From Dehalococcoidia bacterium (lineage in GTDB: Bacteria > Chloroflexota > Dehalococcoidia > Plut-88900), in assembly GCA_012270635.1 (NCBI GenBank), contig JAAXHX010000245.1, positions 1 to 13,120 on the forward strand: a DNA stretch of 13,120 nucleotides. The letters are read 5' to 3'. Numbering within the stretch: the first letter of the stretch is position 1; each line of letters starts with the position of its first letter. This document shows positions 1 to 6,353 of the stretch, piece by piece. The notes beneath the pieces are model-generated. The model was given only the letters and a program-made list of their open reading frames with translations, made no database searches and was not told where the DNA came from. Position numbers and translations under genes: made by a program.

Positions 1-473
1 AAGGCGATGGGGCTGGACAGCTGGGACATGGGCACGAAACCGCGCACCCCCTCGACGTTCACCAGCAGGCCACCCTTGTTGAAGTCAACGGCCTCGCCCT
101 CTATGACGTCGCCGTTGTCATAGTTCTGCTGCAGGACGTGCCAGCCCTTCTCTCCCTGAGCTCGGTCGACGGAGAGGTATATCTGGCCTTCGCTTTCGTC
201 GGACTGGACCACGTAAACAAGGACGTCGTCGCCTAGGCTTAGGGCCTCGACCTCCTCGGAGGAGAAGGTGCGCATCTCACGGGCGGGGACCACACCCTCG
301 GTCTTCGCGCCGATGTCGACGAGAAGGCCCTCGCGGTCTTTCTGGACCACCACTCCCTTGACTATGTCCCCGCGCCTGATGGTGGCGACGCTTTCGGCCT
401 CGTCCAGCAATTGCTGCATTCCGTAGGCTGAACTGTCCTGGGATTCGGTGTCTTGTTCTTCAGAAACATTCAT
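1..473 (-). CDS. rpsA: 30S ribosomal protein S1 (S1-domain RNA-binding protein), 5' part only
   Basis: Reading leftwards from ATG at 473-471, the frame stays open for 157 codons to the window edge, so only the N-terminal part is present. After an acidic, Ser/Gln-rich start of about 30 residues comes a first S1 domain (about residues 34-105: RRGDIVKGVVVQKDREGLLV, then DIGAKTEGVVP, ending in QIYLSVDRA). A second S1 domain begins at about residue 122 (GDVIEGEAVDFNKGGLLVNV, then GVRGFVPMSQL). Tandem S1 domains with these FVP and VP motifs are typical of ribosomal protein S1, which binds mRNA on the 30S subunit and helps initiation. No Shine-Dalgarno sequence precedes the ATG, and the predicted mRNA start is only about 7 bases upstream. 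The gene is divergent from rpsO. The number of S1 repeats cannot be judged from a fragment, so a shorter S1-repeat protein remains possible. Confidence 0.85.
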   Translation of the reverse strand, partial: MNVSEEQDTESQDSSAYGMQQLLDEAESVATIRRGDIVKGVVVQKDREGLLVDIGAKTEGVVPAREMRTFSSEEVEALSLGDDVLVYVVQSDESEGQIYLSVDRAQGEKGWHVLQQNYDNGDVIEGEAVDFNKGGLLVNVEGVRGFVPMSQLSSPIA

Positions 474-486
474 GAGCTTGTATTCA

Positions 487-515
487 ATTATATTTAACGC
501 CCTGTAGGGTGTAAA
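487..515 (-). promoter_or_regulatory. Sigma-70-type promoter of the S1 gene
   Basis: On the minus strand, TTTACA (515-510) and a perfect TATAAT (492-487) are separated by 17 bases. Transcription should start near 480, only about 7 bases before the ATG at 473, which gives a nearly leaderless mRNA. The spacer contains a short inverted repeat, CCCT-AC-AGGG (500-509), that could be an operator. Confidence 0.75.
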
Positions 516-669
516 GGTAAGGAGGGCGATGACGGAGCGAGATGGAAGCATTGTAGGCGGTTTGGGATTCGGAATGCAAGGGCAGCAGATTGCCGGACCG
601 TTCGTGAATATCCATCCATCAAGGCTTCCGAAGCAGCAGCCAACGGGAGAGAAGCATTCGCGGTGCGCT

Positions 670-698
670 TTGCGCGGGCAGGATGGGTGTGATATACT
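670..698 (+). promoter_or_regulatory. Sigma-70-type promoter of rpsO-pnp
   Basis: TTGCGC (670-675) and TATACT (693-698) are 17 bases apart. The predicted transcription start is near 705, leaving a leader of about 23 bases before the TTG start of rpsO. The promoter covers the upstream in-frame ATG at 683, so that ATG cannot be the translation start of mRNAs made here. Confidence 0.65.
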
Positions 699-727
699 GC
701 GCCACGGAAATTAGGAGTAGAGATTTT

Positions 728-991
728 TTGGACCCACAGCTAAAGCAAGACATAATCGGTTCGTACAGGCTTCATGAGAGCGACTCAGGGTCGGCGGAAG
801 TGCAGATAGCCCTACTGACAAACAGGATAGGGTCTATCACGGAGCACCTGCGAAGTCACAAGCACGATTATCACAGCCAGCGGGGTCTGCTAAAACTGGT
901 TGGCCAGCGCAGGCGGCTTTTGGAGTACCTGAACCGGAATGACGTGGGGCGGTACCGTTCCATGGTTTCGAGACTGGGACTGCGAAGGTAG
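728..991 (+). CDS. rpsO: 30S ribosomal protein S15
   Basis: Small-subunit protein S15 binds 16S rRNA early in assembly of the 30S platform. The product is 87 residues, close to the usual 88-89. It shows the family signature throughout: [19 protein letters not shown], then [30 protein letters not shown] and the C-terminal SRLGLRR. I chose TTG at 728 because it gives the family N-terminus ([16 protein letters not shown]) and is preceded by AGGAG at 713-717. The in-frame ATG at 683 would add 15 residues not seen in S15 and lies inside the predicted promoter. pnp begins 29 bases after the stop, the widespread rpsO-pnp arrangement. Confidence 0.95.
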   Translation: MDPQLKQDIIGSYRLHESDSGSAEVQIALLTNRIGSITEHLRSHKHDYHSQRGLLKLVGQRRRLLEYLNRNDVGRYRSMVSRLGLRR

Positions 992-1020
992 AGTTGTGGA
1001 TGGCCTGATACGGACCCTAC

Positions 1021-3294
1021 TTGGTAGCAGCTAGCACCTTTCAACGAGACCTGGGCGGCACGCCCCTCACTGTCGGCACAGGTAAGCTCGCAACGCAGGC
1101 CCACGGTTCGGTAACCGTCGTATACGGCGATACCGTAGTCCTGGTAACGGCCTGCGTTTCAGCCCAACCCCGACCCGGCATCGATTTCTTTCCCCTGACC
1201 ATTGACCTGGAAGAGCGTCACTACGCGGCCGGGAAGATCCCGGGGAGCTTCTTCAAGAGGGAGGGGAGGCCCGGAATGGAAGCCATACTCACGGGCCGAC
1301 TGATCGACCGCCCCCTCCGACCGCTTTTCCCCAAGGGATTTCGCAACGACGTCCAGATAATCGCCACGGTCCTCTCGACGGATCGGGAGCACGAGCCTTC
1401 GATACCGGCGATCATCGGGGCGTCGGCGGCGCTCTCGATATCGGAGATACCGTTCGGGGGGCCGGTAGGCGGGTCCAGGGTGGGCTATATAGACGGGGAG
1501 TTCGTGCTGAACCCCACGTACACGCAGCTTCAGAAGAGCGACCTGGACCTGGTGGTGGTCGGGACCAGGGATGCGGTGGTCATGGTGGAGGCGGGGGCCA
1601 ACCAGCTGCCCGAGGACCTGGCGTTGGAGGCAGTCAAATTCGGCCAGGAAGCCAACCAGATAGTCATCGACCTGCAGGACGAGATGGTGTCGGCCTGCGG
1701 CAAAAAGAAGATAAAACTGCCGGCCTCGGCGGTCACTAACCCCGACCTGGAAAAGGCAGTGCTGGACTTGGTCGGCGAACGACTGAGAACGACGAGCAAG
1801 GTGGTGAGGCGGGAGGACCGGGAGTCGGCGATAGAGGCGCTGGAGAAAGAGGCGGCCTCCGCGCTGGCGGAGAGGTTCCCCGGAGAGGCGGTGGGGGATG
1901 CGGTCCGGGCGCAGGTCAAGAAGATAGTCCGCACCAACATCCTGGACACGGGAGTTAGACCGGACGGCCGGGGGCTTGAAGAAGTGCGTCAGATCGAGTG
2001 CGAAGTGGGGTTGCTGCCCAGGACCCACGGGAGCGGGCTCTTCACACGCGGTCAGACCCAGGTCTTGACGGTAACCACTCTTTCCTCCACGGGCGACGCG
2101 CAGAAGATCGACAATATCAGCCAGACCACGAGAAAGCGGTTCATGCACCACTACAACTTCCCGCCGTACAGCGTCGGGGAGACGGGTAGGATCGGGTCGC
2201 CGGGGCGCAGGGAGATAGGCCACGGCGCTCTGGCTGAGAGGTCCATCAGTCCCGTGATACCAGATGAAGATGAGTTCCCCTACGCCATAAGGCTCGTGTC
2301 GGAGGCGCTGAGCTCCAACGGCAGCACGTCCATGGCCAGCGTGTGCGGCAGCAGCCTTTCGCTGATGGATGCGGGAGTGCCCATAGCGAACCCGGTGGCG
2401 GGAGTGGCCATGGGGCTGATTACGGACGACGAGGGTCGGTATTCGGTGCTGACGGACATCGCCGGCATCGAGGACTTCATGGGCGACATGGACTTCAAGG
2501 TTGCGGGGACGAAAGAGGGGATGACGGGCTGGCAGATGGACCTGAAGATCAAGGGCCTGAGCTTCGAAATCATGGAGAAGGCCCTGAAACAGGCCGTAGC
2601 GGGACGCACGCACATCCTGGACCTGATGGGCAGGACCATACAGAAGGCCCGACCCGAGTTGAGCGAGTTCGCGCCCCGGATGACGACGGTCAAGATAGAC
2701 AAAGAGAAGATTGGCATAGTCATCGGCCCGGGAGGCAAGACCATAAGGTCGATAGTCGAAGAGACGGGCGCCACGGTAGACGTGGAGGACGACGGCACGG
2801 TGATAATCGGTTCGTCGGACCCCGTGGCTTCAAGGCGGGCCGAAGAAATGATCCGCGGGCTTACCAAAGAGGTGGAGGTGGGGGAGACCTACACGGGCAA
2901 AGTGGTTCGGATAATGAACTTCGGGGCGTTCGTGGAAATCCTCCCGGGCAAGGACGGGCTGGTGCACATCAGCGAGCTTGCAGACTACCGGGTGGAGTCA
3001 GTGGAGGACGAGGTGAAGATAGGGGACGAAGTCTCGGTGATGGTGACGGAGATCGATTCCCTGGGCCGGATCAACTTGTCGAGGCGGGCGGTGCTGGAAG
3101 GCGGGTCGGGGCTGGGGACGGGCGAGGACGGCGCCGAATCGGGAGGCGGTTATTCCCGGCCGAGCGGTGGATACGGCCGTTCCGACGGGGGCTACAGGGG
3201 AGGCAACCGGGACCGGAGACCGCAGGACAGGCGCCCACCCAGGGGCGATCGGCCACAGGGCAGGTTTTCGGGGAGTCGGGGCCGGAGACGGTAG
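1021..3294 (+). CDS. pnp: Polynucleotide phosphorylase (polyribonucleotide nucleotidyltransferase)
   Basis: This enzyme degrades RNA 3' to 5' with phosphate and can also add nucleotides to 3' ends. The order is standard: RNase PH domain 1 (about residues 10-145, with the FFKREGRP loop at 77-84), helical linker (about 150-305), RNase PH domain 2 (about 312-540, with the phosphate-binding stretch SMASVCGSSLSLMDAG and metal-site Asp residues in EDFMGDMDFK at 485-494), KH domain (about 555-613, IGIVIGPGGKTIRSI) and S1 domain (about 618-690). A tail of about 65 residues rich in Gly, Arg, Ser and Pro follows. TTG at 1021 is the only start available between the in-frame TGA at 1006-1008 and the conserved N-terminus. 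The ribosome site is weak (GGA at 1012-1014), so translation may be coupled to rpsO, whose stop lies 29 bases upstream. dapB starts 32 bases downstream. Confidence 0.97.
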   Translation: MVAASTFQRDLGGTPLTVGTGKLATQAHGSVTVVYGDTVVLVTACVSAQPRPGIDFFPLTIDLEERHYAAGKIPGSFFKREGRPGMEAILTGRLIDRPLRPLFPKGFRNDVQIIATVLSTDREHEPSIPAIIGASAALSISEIPFGGPVGGSRVGYIDGEFVLNPTYTQLQKSDLDLVVVGTRDAVVMVEAGANQLPEDLALEAVKFGQEANQIVIDLQDEMVSACGKKKIKLPASAVTNPDLEKAVLDLVGERLRTTSKVVRREDRESAIEALEKEAASALAERFPGEAVGDAVRAQVKKIVRTNILDTGVRPDGRGLEEVRQIECEVGLLPRTHGSGLFTRGQTQVLTVTTLSSTGDAQKIDNISQTTRKRFMHHYNFPPYSVGETGRIGSPGRREIGHGALAERSISPVIPDEDEFPYAIRLVSEALSSNGSTSMASVCGSSLSLMDAGVPIANPVAGVAMGLITDDEGRYSVLTDIAGIEDFMGDMDFKVAGTKEGMTGWQMDLKIKGLSFEIMEKALKQAVAGRTHILDLMGRTIQKARPELSEFAPRMTTVKIDKEKIGIVIGPGGKTIRSIVEETGATVDVEDDGTVIIGSSDPVASRRAEEMIRGLTKEVEVGETYTGKVVRIMNFGAFVEILPGKDGLVHISELADYRVESVEDEVKIGDEVSVMVTEIDSLGRINLSRRAVLEGGSGLGTGEDGAESGGGYSRPSGGYGRSDGGYRGGNRDRRPQDRRPPRGDRPQGRFSGSRGRRR

Positions 3295-3326
3295 CACGGC
3301 AGCCCTGAAACCGGGGAGGAAACGCC

Positions 3327-4127
3327 GTGGCAATTCTCAACGTAGCCATTCAAGGTGCAACGGGCCGCGTGGGCAGAGAGATCGTCTCCGCGGTTTGCAA
3401 TCACCCTAAGATGCAGGTGGCGGGAACGGTATCCCTGGACGCCGACGGCTCTCCACTGGCCCTTCCCAACGAATTGGGAACTGTCCCCCACACCTTGGAC
3501 TTTCCATCTCTTCTTCGAGAAATCAAGCCGGACGTTGTGGTTGATTTCAGCCAGGCCGAGGCCGCCCTGGCGACGGCTCGGTGCGCCATAGATAACGGCG
3601 TCCACGTCGTGATAGGCACGTCGGGGCTGACGGGGGAGCAGGTGTCGGAGTTGGATGGGCTGTGCAGGGAGCATGGCGTGGGCGGGGTGATTGCGCCTAA
3701 CTTCGCCCTCGGGGCGGTGCTGATGATCCACATGTCAAAGATTGCGAGCAAGTATTTCGACTACGCAGAGGTCATCGAGCGGCACCACGAGACCAAGATA
3801 GACGCGCCGTCCGGCACGGCCATTGCCACGGCGGAAGAGATGGTCAAGGCCAAGGGCAAGCCGTTCATGCTTTCGGCTACGGAGAAAGTGAACCTGGCCG
3901 GGTCCCGGGGGGCGGAGGTGGACGGGGTGGCGGTGCATAGCCTGAGACCCCAGGGGTCGGTGGCGCACCAGGAGGTGATATTCGGGGGGCTGGGCCAAAC
4001 CCTCACTATCCGGCACGACACCTCGGGCCGACTGTGCTACATGCCGGGAGTCCTCATGGCGCTGGAAGCGGCGCCCAAGCAGGTGGGTGTAGTCTACGGC
4101 CTAGACGCCCTTTTGGGCCTTGACTAA
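3327..4127 (+). CDS. dapB: 4-hydroxy-tetrahydrodipicolinate reductase
   Basis: DapB reduces the DapA product with NAD(P)H in the diaminopimelate/lysine pathway, in the cytoplasm. The 266-residue length is normal for the family. The N-terminal Rossmann motif is VAIQGATGRVGRE (6-18), followed by VVIGTSGLT (94-102) and APNFALGAVLM (123-133). The active-site signature ERHHETKIDAPSGTA spans 151-165, with catalytic His153 and Lys157 by family comparison. The GTG start is supported by GGGGAGG at 3313-3319, 7 bases upstream. The gene lies 32 bases after pnp with no terminator seen, so it may be read through from rpsO-pnp. asd and dapA follow on the same strand. A promoter candidate for asd overlaps the stop codon. 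Confidence 0.96.
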   Translation: MAILNVAIQGATGRVGREIVSAVCNHPKMQVAGTVSLDADGSPLALPNELGTVPHTLDFPSLLREIKPDVVVDFSQAEAALATARCAIDNGVHVVIGTSGLTGEQVSELDGLCREHGVGGVIAPNFALGAVLMIHMSKIASKYFDYAEVIERHHETKIDAPSGTAIATAEEMVKAKGKPFMLSATEKVNLAGSRGAEVDGVAVHSLRPQGSVAHQEVIFGGLGQTLTIRHDTSGRLCYMPGVLMALEAAPKQVGVVYGLDALLGLD

Positions 4128-4147
4128 ATCCCGCCAAAGCCTATTAT
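4120..4147 (+). promoter_or_regulatory. Candidate internal promoter for asd
   Basis: TTGACT (4120-4125) and TATTAT (4142-4147) each match the sigma-70 consensus at 5 of 6 positions and are 16 bases apart. The -35 box overlaps the dapB stop codon TAA (4125-4127). The predicted transcription start is near 4154, giving a leader of about 40 bases to the ATG at 4196. Confidence 0.55.
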
Positions 4148-4195
4148 TCCACTCCATACGTGGGCGAGTCCCGCGTCAAGATGCGAGAAGCAGCG

Positions 4196-5260
4196 ATGTC
4201 AAGAGAAGCTAATGTTGCAATAGCCGGGGCCACGGGCCTGGTGGGCCGGCAGTTCATCAGCATCCTGGAGGAGAGGGAATTCCCGATGTCCTCCATCCGG
4301 CTGCTGGCCTCGGAGCGGTCCGAGGGCAAGAGGATGCGGGTCAAGGGCCTGGAGGTGGAGGTGGAGCGGCTGGGCGAAGGCTCCTTCGAAGGGGTGGACA
4401 TCGTGCTGTTCTCCGCGGGCTCGGGGGTGAGCCGACGTTACTCCCCGATAGCGGCGCAGTCCGGCGCAGTGGTGGTGGACAACAGCAAGGCGTTCAGGAT
4501 GGAAGAGACCGTGCCCCTGGTGGTGCCCGAGGTGAACGGCGACGACGTCCTGAAGCACCAGGGGATCATTGCCAACCCCAACTGCTCGACGATACAGCTG
4601 GTGGTGGCCTTGGACCCCATCCATCGGGTCAACCCGATAAAGAGGGCGATAGTGGACACCTATCAATCGGTGTCGGGGGCCGGGGGAGCGGGGGTGCAGG
4701 AGTTGGAGGAGCAGGCGAGGGCGGCGGTCTCGGGGGAAGAGGCCAAGGCGGTGAAGATGCCCCACCCGATAGCGTTCAACGTGATACCGGAAATCGACAC
4801 CCTGCTGGACAACGGGTATTTCAACGAAGAGTGGAAGATAGTGCAGGAGACCCGCAAGATAATGCACGCGCCGGAGATGGCAATATCGGCGACGGCGGTG
4901 CGGGTGCCCGTGTACGTGGGTCACAGCGAGGCCGTGCACCTGGAGCTCACGGACCCCATGGGCCCGGACGAGGTGCGGGAAGTCCTGGCACGGGCCCCGG
5001 GGGTCCGGGTGATAGACGATCCTTCCAAGAGCAGCTATCCGCTCCCCGTCTCAGCCGCGGGGACCGACGACGTGTACGTGGGCAGGATCAGGAAGGACGT
5101 TTCCCACCCCAACGGGATAGCCATGTGGGTGGTGTCTGACAACGTTCGCAAGGGCGCGGCTCTCAATACCGTGCAGATTGCGGAAATCCTAGTGTCGGGG
5201 CGGGGGAAAGAAGCCATGTCGTCCGGTCACGTTCCGGCAGCCGGCGCCGCCTCCCTCTAG
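4196..5260 (+). CDS. asd: Aspartate-semialdehyde dehydrogenase
   Basis: Asd reduces aspartyl phosphate with NADPH to aspartate semialdehyde, the substrate of DapA and the branch point to threonine and methionine. With the ATG at 4196 the product is 354 residues. It carries the Rossmann motif VAIAGATGLVG (7-17), the phosphate-site stretch SAGSGVSR (73-80), the catalytic-Cys motif ANPNCSTIQ (Cys130), SVSGAGGAG (158-166) and the substrate/base motif RVPVYVGHSE (His243). The frame is open upstream, so GTG 4160 and ATG 4181 are alternative starts. I prefer 4196 because it best matches the family N-terminus and has GAGAAG 5 bases upstream, and because GTG 4160 would sit almost at the predicted transcription start. 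A short Ala/Gly-rich C-terminal tail is unremarkable. The gene sits between dapB and dapA. Confidence 0.95.
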   Translation: MSREANVAIAGATGLVGRQFISILEEREFPMSSIRLLASERSEGKRMRVKGLEVEVERLGEGSFEGVDIVLFSAGSGVSRRYSPIAAQSGAVVVDNSKAFRMEETVPLVVPEVNGDDVLKHQGIIANPNCSTIQLVVALDPIHRVNPIKRAIVDTYQSVSGAGGAGVQELEEQARAAVSGEEAKAVKMPHPIAFNVIPEIDTLLDNGYFNEEWKIVQETRKIMHAPEMAISATAVRVPVYVGHSEAVHLELTDPMGPDEVREVLARAPGVRVIDDPSKSSYPLPVSAAGTDDVYVGRIRKDVSHPNGIAMWVVSDNVRKGAALNTVQIAEILVSGRGKEAMSSGHVPAAGAASL

Positions 5261-5274
5261 GAACCGGGACCCGA

Positions 5275-5309
5275 TATGCCGCCCCGTGTAGTTGGCACAG
5301 GGCGGCATA
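5275..5309 (+). terminator. Perfect hairpin between asd and dapA: terminator or operator
   Basis: Arms TATGCCGCCC (5275-5284) and GGGCGGCATA (5300-5309) are perfectly complementary. Inside, GTG (5286-5288) can pair with CAC (5296-5298) after one C/A mismatch, leaving a 7-base loop. No T-run follows, so it is not a classical rho-independent terminator. It lies 14 bases after the asd stop and overlaps a possible dapA promoter, so it could instead attenuate asd transcripts, protect a 3' end, or be a protein-binding site. Confidence 0.55.
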
Positions 5310-5318
5310 GTGCATAAT
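5292..5318 (+). promoter_or_regulatory. Weak candidate promoter for dapA
   Basis: TTGGCA (5292-5297) and CATAAT (5313-5318) are spaced by 15 bases, which is shorter than ideal. The -35 box would lie in the loop and right arm of the hairpin at 5275-5309. The resulting leader to dapA would be about 60 bases. Confidence 0.35.
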
Positions 5319-5381
5319 AGGGCTCTAGGAACGGAGAGGCCGTAGGGCGTCAGGCGTCTGCATCGCAGCGAAGGGAGGGAA

Positions 5382-6287
5382 ATGATGGTGGAGATAGGAA
5401 GACTTCTCACGGCGATGGTGACCCCCTTCGACAAATCGGGGGAAGTGGACTACGGCGCCGCCAAGCGCCTGGCCTCAGCCCTGATTGACTCGGGCAGCGA
5501 CGGCCTGGTGGTTACGGGGACGACGGGAGAATCCCCGACCCTATCGTCGGAAGAGAAGGTCAGGCTCTGGGCGGAGGTGAAGGCGGAGGTGGGAGACCGG
5601 GGGTCGGTGATAGCCGGGTCGGGGAGCTACTGCACCGCCGAGTCCATGGAGCTAACCCGGGAGGCGGAGAAGGTTGGGGCTGACGGAGCGCTGCTGGTGG
5701 TGCCGTACTACAACAAGCCGCCGCAGGATGGTCTGTACGAGCATTTCGCCTACATAGCGGGCAACACGTCGCTCCCCTGCATCATCTACAACGTGCCAAG
5801 CCGCACGGTGACCAACATCCAGGCGGACACGGTGATCAGGCTCAGCGAGGTCCGTAACATAGTCGGCATCAAAGAGGCGAGCGCCGATTTCGACCAGATA
5901 ACCAAGATAATCTCGGGGGCCGGGCCGGACTTCAAAGTGTGGAGCGGGAACGACGGCGACACCCTGCCTATCATGGCGTTGGGCGGATACGGGGTGGTCA
6001 GCGTGCTGTCCCACCTAGTCGGGCTTCAGATCAAGGATATGATCGACAGCTTCGTCGGTGGGCGGACCGAGGAAGCTGCGCAGATTCACCGGAGGCTTCT
6101 GCCCCTGGTGAACAGCATGTTCATCGTCTCCAACCCGATCCCCCTAAAGCACGCGATGGGAATGATCGGTTTCGACGTCGGGGGAACGCGGCTGCCCCTG
6201 CTCGGGCCGGACGAGGCTACGGGCGGCAGGATAATGACAGAGGTGGCGAGGCACCGGATGGACCTGCCCATACCGGCAAAGGTGTAG
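5382..6287 (+). CDS. dapA: 4-hydroxy-tetrahydrodipicolinate synthase
   Basis: DapA condenses pyruvate with aspartate semialdehyde, the first committed step to diaminopimelate and lysine. The 301-residue product is a typical class I aldolase TIM barrel. Visible features are AMVTPF (11-16), the GTTGESPTLS loop (46-55, Thr47/Thr48), VVPYYNKP (106-113, Tyr109/Tyr110), IIYNVPSR (134-141, catalytic Tyr136, Arg141) and the Schiff-base lysine in VGIKEAS (Lys164). GGGAGGG at 5373-5379 lies very close to ATG 5382, so ATG 5385, which shortens the protein by one residue, is equally likely. A 121-base spacer with a hairpin separates it from asd, so it may be transcribed on its own. It converges on purA, 66 bases away. 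Confidence 0.96.
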   Translation: MMVEIGRLLTAMVTPFDKSGEVDYGAAKRLASALIDSGSDGLVVTGTTGESPTLSSEEKVRLWAEVKAEVGDRGSVIAGSGSYCTAESMELTREAEKVGADGALLVVPYYNKPPQDGLYEHFAYIAGNTSLPCIIYNVPSRTVTNIQADTVIRLSEVRNIVGIKEASADFDQITKIISGAGPDFKVWSGNDGDTLPIMALGGYGVVSVLSHLVGLQIKDMIDSFVGGRTEEAAQIHRRLLPLVNSMFIVSNPIPLKHAMGMIGFDVGGTRLPLLGPDEATGGRIMTEVARHRMDLPIPAKV

Positions 6288-6311
6288 AGATAAGAACCGG
6301 AGAGATGCGGG

Positions 6312-6330
6312 GGACCGGCAGGGCCGGTCC
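6312..6330. terminator. Hairpin between the convergent genes dapA and purA
   Basis: GGACCGGC (6312-6319) and GCCGGTCC (6323-6330) form a perfect 8-base-pair, all but one G-C, stem with a 3-base loop. On the plus strand it is followed by a weakly T-rich stretch (TTCGTCGCGTCTT). It sits in the 66 bases between the two stop codons and probably terminates dapA. The minus-strand side has no T-run, so any effect on purA readthrough is less certain. Confidence 0.5.
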
Positions 6331-6353
6331 TTCGTCGCGTCTTGGGGGGAGGG

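Noticed and set aside
529..714. 61-codon frame with AAGGAGG upstream, between the S1 and rpsO genes
   Set aside because: The ribosome site is only 3 bases from the ATG, no rightward promoter was seen before it, the peptide has no recognisable pattern, and the frame runs through the rpsO promoter.
1159..2613. 484-codon open frame antisense to pnp
   Set aside because: It mirrors the coding sequence of a fully conserved pnp. The product is an Arg/His/Pro-rich string typical of antisense frames in GC-rich DNA.
2343..3308. 321-codon frame within pnp in another frame
   Set aside because: Gly/Arg/Asp-rich low-complexity translation of the pnp DNA. The pnp frame carries all the conserved domains.
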